From the NCBI GenBank assembly GCA_015183035.1, contig JACZZP010000003.1:2356001-2420000 (forward strand): 64,000 nt of DNA, read 5' to 3'. Both the position numbers and the translations under genes were made by a program. Source of the DNA: Meloidogyne chitwoodi. Taxonomy: Eukaryota; Nematoda; Chromadorea; Rhabditida; Meloidogynidae. Of the stretch, positions 15,501 through 24,784 are shown in pieces. The notes under the pieces were generated by a model. It saw nothing but the letters and a program-made list of their open reading frames with translations, ran no database searches and was not told the origin of the DNA. The stretch's first letter is position 1. The number at the start of each line of letters is the position of its first letter.

Positions 15501-18500
15501 AAAGATTTATTATTATGTATTGATTTAATGTTCGCTTATTTCTAATTTCCCTAAAACTATAATCTAAAAACTAGGGTATAAAATGATTGAGTTTACTGTA
15601 CGTTACTTTATAAGGAAGAGAAAAGTAAGTCTACAAACTTAAAGACTTGTCTTCTTCAGATTTGTTTAATAACTTTTTTTCAAGTTTATTACAGTTAAAA
15701 ACCTATGTAAATTTTGTAAGTTTATAAACTTTAAATTTAGTAAAAAAGTTTATAACTTACAAACTTAAGTTTTTATAAACTTAAAATTAAAAAATAAACT
15801 CACCTTCAGGGTTTTGTTCATAAGCATACAATTCACTCAGAAAAATTCTTAAAATTTTTAATAAATTAATTAAAATTATTTTTTTAAAAAATTACTTTGA
15901 ATGAAATTGATAAAGCTCTTCAATATTTCCAAATATTTCCTTCTCTTTTCCTCGAATTGATAGAGGACACATTGAACCAGCAGTTTTATAACAAAATAAA
16001 TAAATTTCAACACAACGACTAAAAAAATAAATTAAAAAAAAATAAAAAATAAAATTTAATTAATAATTAACCGTAAATCATCAATATAATCAGCTTCCGA
16101 TTTGAGTAATTCCTTCATTGGTTTAACAATTTTTTTGAGAGGATCATCATCATCTCTTCTATTATCAGCTAATTTATCTTCAATAGTGCTGTCACTATAA
16201 CGATCTAAACATAATAATTGGTCATTTTTTAATAATGTTTCTTCTTCTTTTAAATTATTATGTTGTCCATTTAATAAATTTAATTCATTTCTTACAGTTT
16301 GTTCACTTTTTGTAAGCATTGACCAAATATTTTGTAATTTTGTTTTGGCCAATAAAGAATATTTTTCAACTTCAACACTGTGAAAATCACTTGGAAATGT
16401 TTCAAGAAAATATTTTGCTTCATTCAACATTCTACGAACTTCATAGCGTTCAACCTTTAAATAATAATTAATTAAAATTCTGATATTTGTTTTTATTAAA
16501 ATTCTGATATTTGTTTTTATTAAAATTCTGATTTGTTTTTATTAAAATTCTGATTTGTTTTTATTAAAATTCTGACATTTGTTTTTATAAAATTCTTTCC
16601 GGATTTATGTTTTTAGTTAAAATTCTGATTTTATAAAATGTTGTTTTACTCATGTTTTTACAAATAATTTTCTGATTTGTATTTTTCATACAGTAATATA
16701 CCAATGTTTTTTTTAAATTCTGATTTTTAATATAAACAAATTACTCTCTAACCTTCACCAGATCTCTTAAAGTTAAGCATTGTTCTAACAATTCTTCCAA
16801 CTTTAAACGTCTAGTTGTAATACTATCAACCTTTTTAATTTTCTCAACATTATCAATAATTAAAACAAATGTTGCTAATTCTCTGTCTGACCAGTCAATA
16901 ACTTCTTTTGCTAATAATTTAATTTTTACACAATCTTTGCATTTCTCTATTTTAGCATTACATTCAGTCCATAAACGTAAAATTATTGTTTGTCTTTCCC
17001 TTATTGTATCTTTGTATTTTTGAACATTAAATAAACGCAATTCTACATGTTCTCTACTTGGTGCTTGACAACGACGCATTAAACGGATAAATTGATCTGC
17101 TGTTCTTTGGGCATAAACACTTGCCTTTAATTATTAAATTTATTTAATTAATTAAAATATTATTTTTTAAATTTTTTAAGTCAAAAAAATAAATAAAAAT
17201 TTAAATTTAATAATTAAAACCTCTAAAAAACGTTCTTTATGACTTGAATGTTTATCCAATCTTTCCTGTATAGCTTCATAACATTGTTCTAGATTATTCC
17301 AATTTCCTGATTTACAAAAATCACCATCTCTGTCTACTGAAAGGTCTTTTTCGATTGATTGAGAAGTTGGAAGAAGCTATGGAAAAAATAAAAAATAAAT
17401 TATAAGTTAATTAAATTTTAAAATCCATTTATTAAAATAATTTAAAAAAATACCAATTTAGTATATTTATAATATGAATTAGCTGCAGATAATAATTTAT
17501 ATCTAATATCAATTAATCCAACTAATCCCTGCCATTTTGCTTTAACTTCAGTTAATAAATTTTCTGCTTTAACTCTTGTCTCTGCATGTGAATCTAATGC
17601 TAATAAAGGTAATGAAGTAAATCTTTCTTTTTCATTATAAAATTTTGATATTTTTTCTTCAAATGTCTATGAAAGAAAATTATTTAATTTTTTATAATTA
17701 AAAAAAATAATAATAATTAAAATAATAAACCTCAATTTCAATTCTAAATTCATTAAAATATTTTGTTTCCAAATCTGTTTCATTTTCATTAGCAGGAATA
17801 TTAAAAAATTGAAGTAAACGCATTTGTTGTCTTTCTATTGCTTCAATAACTTCATTTGCCATTTGTCTAAGCTTATTTAAATGAATACTTAATTCTATAC
17901 GATTTGATATATCCTTTGCTATCTAAATAAATTTAAAAATTCATTTTAATATTTTTTTAATTAAATTTAAATATTTATTTACATTCATCACTTCTACTTC
18001 AAGATTTTGTAACTGCCTTGCTGCAGTAACTAAAGTTTCTTCCACTGGAATGTTTGTATCAGCAGTATAAACCATTCGTATTTCTTTACTTTGAATAAGC
18101 TTAAATAATAAAAATCAGAATGTTTGTTTTAAATAAAAGCAGAATGTTTGTTTGAAATAAAAATCAGAATGTTTGTTTTAAATAAAAAGCAGAATGTTTG
18201 TTTAAATAAAAATTAGAATTTGTTTTAAATAAAAATCAGAATGTTTGTTTTAAATAAAAATCAGAATGTTTGTTTTAAATAAAAATCAGAATGTTTGTTT
18301 AAATAAAAATCAGAAAGTTTTAAAAAACCTCTAAAATTTCATCTAATTGTTTCATTGCATCACAAACAACTTGTTGTACTTTAATAGTATTTTGAGTATG
18401 ATATTGTTTAATTATTTCAACAGTATTACTAACAGAATGTTTCAATCCTTGTAAATCTTGTCTCCAACTTTCCAATTGTTTTTTAATTTCAAAACAATCA

Positions 18501-21500
18501 CGAAGAAATGTTGATATTTTAAAAGCCGTATTTAGGTAAATACGTTGTTCTTTCCATCTTTCCTTTTCAATTAAATGACGATTTTCTTAAAAATAAATTT
18601 TATTAAAAAATAAAATTAAAATAAATTTAATTTCAAAAAATAATTAATTAATTTAATTTTCTTTTACTAACCAATATCTTTAGTTAACTGCTGAACATGA
18701 CTAACAGATTCACAATTATTAATTCCCAAATATTCACTTTGAAGATTCAAAGATTGTAACAATTGTTGTGCTTCTATCATTACTCTATCATATGCCTGTA
18801 CCGTTAAATCATTATCTGTTTGAAATGTTTCTTTATTTCTTTCACAATTTTCTACTGATTCTGGGACTATGCAAACATAATTTGCTCGACTGTCCATTTT
18901 TTCATACCAATCCATAATTTCATTATAATGTAAATAAAAATAATAGGCAAGATGAAGTCTTTAAAAAAAAAGAAAATATAATTATTTACATTTTATTAAT
19001 TTATTAAAATTTAAAAGGTTTATTTAAGCATTTTCATATAGATAAAATGATTAGATAGTTGTTTACACAATTATAAAGAAGATAAAAAAATATACAACGG
19101 TCATGTCAAAATGGCTCAGTCGGTAAAGCGTCCGGCTGTGTGAGAGAGTGGTAGCAGGTTCGAACATGCTCAGCGGTAAAAACTTATTTTTCTCTTGGAT
19201 AGGACAGAAAATAAAAAAAAAAAATAAAATTTTTTTTAATATTCAAAAATTTTATAAATATATTTTTTTTCAGAATATTCCCCTCAAAATAAATTAAAAA
19301 AAAATAAACTAACAAATGTGTTCTATGCTCAGTGCAACGCTTAAATTTCTCAATTTTAATGTGTAGTTCGTCAACTTTTTTAAGTGCTTCAGTTTTTACA
19401 GATTTATCTTTAAAAAAAAATAAATTTTAATTTTTTTTAAATTTTAATTTAATTAATTAAGTATACCAGCATCTTCCAAAACATGTTTAACACGAAATAT
19501 TTGATCAGCATTTTTAAATGTATTTATAGCCACTGCACGAAATTTTTGATGATTTTGAGTGAGAATACTAGCTGATTCTGGGTCTACACCTATACCTGTT
19601 TTTCTATTTAAAAAGGGTTCTCCATGCTGATTTAGCCAATCTAGAACCTTTTTTAAAAAATTAGAAAATTAAAAAAAAATTAAAAAAAAAAATATATTTA
19701 ATAAATTTAATCATCTCCATTAAATTAATTTTAAAAAAAAATTAAAAAAATTTGCAAACCGAATTTAAATCAGTAATAAAATCAGCACTAGACAATTTAT
19801 TTTGTATAGTGACATCTCTAGCCTCCCAAATTGAATTAATTCCTTTAAAAACAGTTGCAATTAAATTGAGTCTTTCCTGAATTATTGAATAAATTGCCAA
19901 TTGATTTACTCCTTCACCAAAATATTTTTTTAAAAATTTTAACAAATTTGTTAATTCTTCGTGTGCATCAATCCAACTAGTTTTGTATATTTTTTGAAAT
20001 TCTAAATGTTTTTTTGCTGCTAAAGGTAAATCATTTGTTGATATTTTATTTGGGTTTACGCCAACGTCTGTTTGCCAATTATCAGCGTTTTTTAAAAACT
20101 TTGAAAGAAAAAAAATTAAATTAAATTTTTTAAATTAATTAAAATCAATATTAGAGAAAACCCTCTAATATGTAGGAGGAAAATAAATTTAAAAAAATTA
20201 TAATAAAAAAATACCAAATTGCATTTTTTATAAGCACTTGAAGCAAGTTTTAAAAGTTGTGTTCTTTGCCCTATTCTTGTTAAAAATTTATTCCAATCTA
20301 TTTTTAATTGTTGTGAAATACTTTCAATTTTATTTAATCCACAAGTTTGTATTTGTAAAAGACGATGACCAACAGTTAAAACTTGGGTATAGCTAACCTC
20401 TATTTTCTGAAAAAATAAAAAAAATATAAAAATCTCTTCTATTAAAAGTTGAAAAAAGGGTGGCACTCAACCGACCAACTAATTTTTTTTCAATTTTACA
20501 GTCAAAAAAAAAAATAAAATAAACTAAAAAAATATATAAATAGAAGAAAGAAAAACCTCTCTTACATTAATTGAATCAGCAAAATCCAAATGTTCTTTTA
20601 ACAATCTATTTGTTTCCAGTTCATTTTCTCCAATTAAAGCAAAACGGTGTGTAAGGCTATTAAAATGGTCACAAATCCATTGAGAAAGCTAAAAATATAA
20701 AATAAATGAGAATAATTAATTAAAAAAAATAAACATTTTCTGCATCCTGTTCAAATAATTTTAATTGAGAAAATTGATCAAGTTCTGTTTTTCTTGTTTC
20801 CCAATTACAAAGCACTTCGTTTCTGAAATAATTTAAATTAATTTTTAAAATTAAAAAAATTGTTTTTATTCTTCAAAATTTAAAATAAAAATTTATTTTT
20901 TAAATTTAGGTATAGAATTTTATCAAAGAAAAAATTTAAGGGTCAAAAACAAGAAGTGAAAATCAATAGAGTCAAAGGGATTCGAACCCAACCCGAAGCT
21001 CAAGGAAATCAACGACATTAACCACTACACCAAACCACCACAAACAGATTTAAATAAAATAAACTTAAAACTTATTTTTAATAAATTAAATAAACCTTAT
21101 TTTAACCAAAGTTTTGAGCAACTGAACAAGATGGGGAAAGACAGCAATTAAATCAGGATTTTGTATACAATTATTCCCATTTTGTTGATATTGATTTCTC
21201 ATTTCATTATTTTCACAAGTTAAACGTTCTTTTAAAGATAAAATTTCTTTTTCAAATTTTTCTATTGGCGCTGCAGTTAAAATTGGGAAAAGACTGGAAT
21301 GTGTTTGAACAGATTTTTGGGCAGATAAAGCATCTATTGGAATTTCGGCACTTGTCATTTCGAAAGATATGCGATCTAAGTTTTTTAGTATTTCTGAGAT
21401 TCGGTTGATAATTCTTTCAATATCCTGAAATTCAAAAATAAAAAAGAAAAATAAATTGGACGTTTCAGTACTTATAACATTTCCTCACAAACAATTAACA

Positions 21501-22361
21501 TCTAAAAAATTTTGTCATTTAATTTTCAAGGAAATTTCTAGTGAAATAAACATTTTAAAAACAAAAGTGCTCTGAAAAAAATTTCAAAAAATCTTTGCGT
21601 CAAAATGTCCAATTCTGACTGAATTTCCCAAATACAAGTAAAAAAAAAAAATAAATAAAATAACAAACTCTTCTAAGTTCAATCCATTCATCATAATTAA
21701 ATTTGAAAGAACCTCCAAATTCTCTAGGTATTTGACTAAAATCAATATATTTAGTTAAGGCATCAGCAGAGACCATTTGAAGATCAAATTTGGTATATTT
21801 TGCAGTAGATATTTTGTATTTATCGAGAAACTTTTCTGGTTTTATTATGTAAACGCAATTTATTTTGGCAGGAAAATATTCCTAAATTTAGAAATGGTTA
21901 AAAATAGGCTTAAAAAAAACATTTAAATGAAAAACCTGGAGTGATTTTAAAATTGGCTTGACAACATCCCAACTTGTTCCTTTTCTCATATCCACAACAA
22001 AAACAAAACCTCTTGATTTAGCATCATCCCTTAATTGTAAAATTAAATAAAATTGAATTTTAAAGAAAATTCAAAAATTAAAAAAAGTCAAAGACCAAGG
22101 AAGGCTTTCAAGTCTTAACCCATTCAATTTACCCAAAATTAAAAAATAGACTTACTCTGTAACATCATATAAATACAACAATAAATTACGAATATGTTCA
22201 GAATTAGCAATAACATCCCTGGCTGGACAAAAAATTATAGGACAAAAATCTCGATCACGAACACCAGGAAGCAAAGCTATACGTTCTCGTAAAATATGTT
22301 CCATGTCATCCACTCGACGTAAAAAGGTATTTGAACAAGTTGGGAGAGGTTGATGATGCAT
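244..22361 (-). CDS. unc-73: UNC-73/Trio-type Rho/Rac guanine nucleotide exchange factor, long gene, C-terminal part off the left edge
   Basis: A multi-exon gene reading leftward from an ATG at 22359-22361. In order it encodes a Sec14/CRAL-TRIO domain, a long spectrin-repeat rod, a DH domain, a PH domain, a low-complexity linker and an SH3 domain. This is the N-terminal order of Trio, Kalirin and C. elegans UNC-73, which activate Rac/Rho at the membrane for axon guidance and cell migration. The strongest match is DH1, with the run VIKPVQRITKYHVLLKEL. Introns are mostly 45-60 bases with GT-AG ends, and the exon phases I checked join in frame. A second DH-PH module is expected in this family and is not seen here. 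The exon at 244-568 ends at a donor, so the gene continues leftward. The ATG follows a TTTATTAG acceptor, consistent with trans-splicing. Parts are described in separate entries. Confidence 0.93.
1395..1557. repeat. 22-base tandem array (CAGAATTTGTAAACTTAAAA unit)
   Basis: Seven to eight near-identical 22-base units; some carry TAATTT or AAGAAT in place of TAAACTT or CAGAAT. It lies in an unc-73 intron and is built on the CAGAATTT word found across the window. Confidence 0.9.
3571..3695. mobile_element. pogo-like miniature inverted-repeat element, copy 1
   Basis: The left end reads GTTGACTCTCGTTATAAGG and the right end, on the other strand, starts GTTGACTCCCTGACATAC. The same left end is found at 28281. 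No coding capacity. Ends of this form are typical of pogo/Tigger-type Tc1-mariner elements; the family name is inference. Confidence 0.6.
3734..3909 (-). CDS. unc-73: candidate alternative first exon of unc-73 (MTGGRGIGRR start)
   Basis: Two in-frame ATGs (3907-3909 and 3871-3873) open a basic segment containing MTGGRGIGRRFSDYLIFRC and ending LFKG before a GTATTT donor, with two bases left over. These combine with the first base of the exon at 244-568 to restore a Gly codon and an open frame. Unlike most chance frames here, it is not Phe/Ile/Leu/Tyr-rich. A miniature element lies just inside the intron downstream. Same inferred role as the 4951-5024 exon. Confidence 0.45.
4951..5024 (-). CDS. 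unc-73: candidate alternative first exon of unc-73 (MASTSHCNN start)
   Basis: A short exon after a TTTTTAAG acceptor encodes MASTSHCNNDDNATTTTSNK and four more codons, then ends with two spare bases (CG) at a GTTGGT donor. The spare bases pair with the single entry base of the exon at 244-568 to give CGT (Arg), keeping the frame open. No domain. Inference: an internal start for the second-GEF isoforms. Confidence 0.45.
5307..5921 (-). CDS. candidate alternative first exon, Asn/Ser-rich
   Basis: An open frame of 204 codons starting MPTRKIERSQTIEENYLNK, 5' of which lies a TTTTTTGAAG acceptor. The product is low-complexity (Asn, Ser, Lys) with several basic-Ser segments such as KKRWFSTSTT and SRRTSSTTTT. 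Possible donors near 5325-5331 leave one base, which does not match the phase of the exon at 244-568. It might join an exon beyond the left edge or be a short independent gene. Placement inside unc-73 on the same strand is the only link. Confidence 0.4.
   Translation of the reverse strand: MPTRKIERSQTIEENYLNKLNNKNNNNNKTTTIPSTSSSTSSPYQNKKKFSAAAIFSGISETVQTNFINNNKNEKNNNKILKKSSFTSNIRFLSSFSPKEIKKNNNEKSRRFSSSKGEGEECSSSSSPFKEKNKINNKINKRFSFASLNKKRWFSTSTTIENNNNNKINNLNLINSRRTSSTTTTNTSAEMTTNLNLIGLSRKK
6236..6460. repeat. imperfect tandem array of AAGTTTGCTTTTTAAG units
   Basis: Repeats of TTAAGTTTGCTTTTTAAG with TTTTTCTAAG or TTTTTGTTTG spacers, in an unc-73 intron. Unit length varies. Confidence 0.85.
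9166..9286. repeat. cluster of TTTCCGGAAA palindromes
   Basis: Four copies of the palindrome plus one TTCGGAA variant in 120 bases, separated by AGTTTTACAA-like spacers. This is one of the densest clusters of a word that recurs across the window. Confidence 0.85.
9416..9676 (-). CDS. unc-73: unc-73 SH3 domain exon
   Basis: After a TTTTTAAAG acceptor the exon encodes EKQQNNYYITTEDFIAIKSD and then QLNISAGQKVEIILD, followed by an Asn/Glu/Gln-rich loop and GYVPKRIL. This is the order of an SH3 fold: an ALYDF-like strand, the G-x-K-VEI turn, and the closing GYVP. Trio and UNC-73 have an SH3 after PH1, so placement supports the call. The frame reaches TAA at 9416; a donor at 9422-9423 (A then GTAATT) is an alternative. 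The exon may therefore either end one isoform or continue to the second GEF half. Confidence 0.75.
   Translation of the reverse strand, partial: EKQQNNYYITTEDFIAIKSDQLNISAGQKVEIILDNLNNNEDEFVKIIILNNNKEENQQQQQGYVPKRILIALDNDGWFCIFKFSN
9869..10057 (-). CDS. unc-73: candidate alternative first exon of unc-73 (MLGHSKSFR start)
   Basis: A 63-codon open segment begins ATG after a TTTTTTCAAAG acceptor-like site. It is basic and Ser-rich at the start (FRSTLRSHTENLYDRARRKF), then Asn-rich, and ends GAAGAG before a GTTTTT donor at phase 0. The phase fits the SH3 exon 190 bases downstream. It looks like another internal start of the same gene; no domain is recognised. Confidence 0.5.
10058..11678. other. 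AT-rich intron region of unc-73
   Basis: Mostly A/T homopolymer runs. AATTCTGATT-type words are concentrated at 10820-11050. I see no exon or RNA gene. Confidence 0.55.
11679..12894 (-). CDS. unc-73: candidate alternative first exons of unc-73 (MSQSEDDYN start)
   Basis: An exon at 12258-12894 opens with ATG just after a TTTATTAG acceptor and encodes an acidic, Ser/Asn-rich segment of about 212 codons ending at a strong GTGAGA donor with one base left over. The exon at 11679-11989 starts with two bases that complete a GAC codon, contains RRTSLSKIFTNFRLQLEK, and ends at ATG before GTAAGA, phase 0. The pair is therefore open across the join and phase-matched to the SH3 exon. I infer an internal promoter giving a product without Sec14, spectrin and DH1, similar in kind to the C-terminal isoforms known for C. 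elegans unc-73. It could instead be an independent gene. Confidence 0.6.
13804..14096 (-). CDS. unc-73: unc-73 linker exon after PH1
   Basis: An exon rich in Ser, Asn and Gln. It starts by completing a GAT codon with the preceding exon and ends TTTGAG before a GTGGGA donor, phase 0. That phase matches the SH3 exon at 9676, so the long isoform can run from here straight into SH3. No domain is recognised inside it. Confidence 0.75.
14200..14902 (-). CDS. unc-73: unc-73 PH1 domain
   Basis: Three exons (about 14865-14902, 14677-14822 and 14200-14407) encode a pleckstrin-homology domain directly after DH1. Recognisable strands are FQIFLFESNIIFTKREE, LRELHVVEHIEADNTKFGLR and the C-terminal helix with the invariant Trp in ILWVKNLRDL. 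In DH-PH proteins this domain supports exchange and membrane contact. A tRNA-like relic sits in the intron at 14540-14610. Confidence 0.9.
14540..14610 (-). repeat. tRNA-derived relic in unc-73 intron
   Basis: On the minus strand an A-box-like TGGTTTAGTGGATA is followed about 30 bases later by a B-box-like GGGTTCGATGCC. Acceptor and anticodon stems do not pair properly, so it is not a functional tRNA. The A region resembles tRNA-Arg types. Confidence 0.55.
14970..16155 (-). CDS. unc-73: unc-73 DH1 (RhoGEF) domain
   Basis: Exons from 16155 down to about 14970 encode the first Dbl-homology domain. It begins near PMKELLKSEADYIDDLR, continues through IFGNIEELYQFHSKIFLSEL and EDVGYCFIAWMEKLKELY, and includes VIKPVQRITKYHVLLKEL, the conserved helix that contacts the GTPase. 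It ends near SIPKLANDRMHLKNFEDYQ. The residues and their order closely follow Trio DH1, which acts on Rac1/RhoG. One small exon near 15804-15845 carries the YEQNPE segment. Joins such as CCTGAAG plus ATGTAGGT restore the reading frame. Confidence 0.93.
16200..21424 (-). CDS. unc-73: unc-73 spectrin-repeat rod
   Basis: About fifteen exons encode a long helical rod with spaced Trp and Leu/Glu/Lys-rich heptads. Checked joins include 21096-21424, 20735-20822, 20557-20688, 20215-20406 and 19760-20098; later exons lie near 19470-19650, 19312-19410, 18673-18960, 18332-18587, 17983-18099, 17733-17922, 17455-17668, 17220-17378, 16745-17127 and 16071-16457. Phases are consistent wherever I joined them. 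Spectrin repeats in Trio/UNC-73 bind partners and scaffold the molecule. I cannot give an exact repeat count by eye. Two introns inside the rod contain tandem arrays and two contain tRNA-like relics. Confidence 0.85.
16475..16600. repeat. 22-24-base tandem array in unc-73 intron
   Basis: Units of ATTCTGATATTTGTTTTTAT plus TAAA, starting at 16477, 16501, 16525, 16547 and 16569. The later units lack two bases. Confidence 0.9.
18110..18325. repeat. 24-25-base tandem array in unc-73 intron
   Basis: About nine copies of a CAGAATGTTTGTTTTAAATA-type unit, filling nearly the whole intron between two spectrin exons. Confidence 0.9.
19104..19176 (+). repeat. tRNA-derived relic in unc-73 intron
   Basis: TGGCTCAGTCGGTAAAGC (A-box and D-arm like) and GGTTCGAAC (B-box) are about 30 bases apart. 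D-stem and T-stem partly pair; the anticodon and acceptor stems do not. It is antisense to the host gene. Confidence 0.6.
20967..21047 (-). repeat. tRNA-derived relic in unc-73 intron
   Basis: On the minus strand TGGTGTAGTGGTTA is followed by GGGTTCGAATCCC with a self-complementary T-loop region. The 7-base acceptor stem does not pair. It is in the same orientation as the host gene. Confidence 0.6.
21669..22361 (-). CDS. unc-73: unc-73 exons 1-3: Sec14/CRAL-TRIO domain
   Basis: Three exons at 22156-22361, 21936-22029 and 21669-21881, joining in phase (206+94 bases, then 213). The product starts MHHQPLPTCSNTFLRRVDD and contains GFVFVVDMRKGTSWDVVKP, the Sec14-type core strand and helix of Trio proteins. 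It continues with a segment ending IPREFGGSFKFNYDEWIELR, matching the end of a CRAL-TRIO fold. In Trio family members this domain binds lipids or regulates the exchange activity. The start was chosen because the codon lies directly after a T-rich AG acceptor and no upstream exon is visible. Confidence 0.9.
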
Positions 22362-23638
<1,277 letters not shown>

Positions 23639-23652
23639 GATGATCTTAATTC

Positions 23653-23658
23653 AATAAA
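23653..23658 (+). promoter_or_regulatory. polyadenylation signal of ned-8
   Basis: AATAAA 15 bases after the ned-8 stop codon. Confidence 0.7.
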
Positions 23659-23812
23659 AAAGATGACATAAAGTATATTTTCAAAACTTAAATTTTTGTC
23701 TAAACTCTTTACTCTTTTGTTTTTTAATAAAATGAATTTAAAAATATTTTTTGAGGAGTTTAATATTCTTCAAAATTTTTGCAATGTAAAGAATTACATT
23801 TAAAAACAATTA

Positions 23813-23880
23813 GAATCTGAAGGATTCGAACCTGATCAATGCAAAAGATAATCTAGAACGTTGCCACTACACCACATGTA
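23813..23880 (-). repeat. tRNA-derived relic between ned-8 and the Sp gene
   Basis: Minus strand: GTGGTGTAGTGGCAACGTT (A-box like) and CAGGTTCGAATCC (B-box). The stems are degenerate, as in the other relics. Confidence 0.55.
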
Positions 23881-23989
23881 TACCATTCTGTTTCTTTTAT
23901 GAATTAATTAAAAATTTAAAAAAAAAAGCTTTTAGTCAGGCGGAATTTTGTTTTGCTTGATTTCCTCTAAAAATGTTTAAAAGAAAGAG

Positions 23990-24555
23990 AGAAAAGAAAG
24001 AGAGAGAGTGTGTTAGAGTTAGTCACTATATGTATATTTTCTACTTCCCATTTGAAATGTTACCATTTTTATTAAAATATTAACCAAACATTTCTTTACT
24101 TATACACTATGCTGAGTAGAGTACGCTTCCACTGGTTTTACTCTTAAATATAATAGTTGTCCTTTAAAAAACGGGAAGAGTAGACATCTTGTTGGGTACT
24201 TAAAATTTTTGGAGTGGGGAGACGCTTTCTCCCCTTAACAGGGTAGATTTTAAAATAATTAAAAAAATTTATTTCATCCATTAAGAAAATTTTCAAGTTT
24301 TATTTTGTTATCGAAAAATGAGTATGCTTAAAAATTTTATTTTTCTTTCTCCTCTTTGCTAAAGGAAAGTAGAGAAAGAGAGTGTGTGCATTAGTATAGT
24401 CACTATTTGTATTTTCTACTACCCATTCGAAATTTTATTTTTATCTAACCTATAATATCTTGTTTTGAGTTAACTATTGCGACGGTCCGTGGTCGTTTAA
24501 CTACTAATGAATTTTTGGAATGGGGAGAAATCCGGTGTCTCCCTTCAATATTAAA
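23990..24555. repeat. two diverged direct copies of a ~200-250-base unit
   Basis: Copy one (about 23990-24245) and copy two (about 24362-24555) share GAGAGTGTGT, TAGTCACTAT, ATTTTCTACT, CCCATT(T/C)GAAA and GGA(G/A)TGGGGAGA followed by CTCCCTT or CTCCCCTT, in the same order. Untranslatable. It fills the tail-to-tail gap between ned-8 and the Sp-family gene. Confidence 0.7.
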
Positions 24556-24784
24556 TAATTTTTTTTAATTATGTTTGGTGTTAGTTAGCATAAAGAAAAT
24601 TATATAAAAACAAAATTTGACAACTTTGCTTGATTTTTCATGTTTTTAATATTTCAAATTTAGCACCTAAACTCTCATTTTTTTGGTTAAAAATTTTTAA
24701 AAGCTACCAATTTATTAAAAATATACATTTTTAAATATTTAATGATAAAATGCAAATATTATTTTTTAAATTATTTTCTTTCCT

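Noticed and set aside
16475..18325. CRISPR-like arrays
   Set aside because: Repeats are directly adjacent with no unique spacers, lie in introns of a eukaryotic gene, and vary in unit length.
19104..19176. Functional tRNA gene
   Set aside because: The A- and B-box are present, but acceptor and anticodon stems do not pair; listed as a relic.
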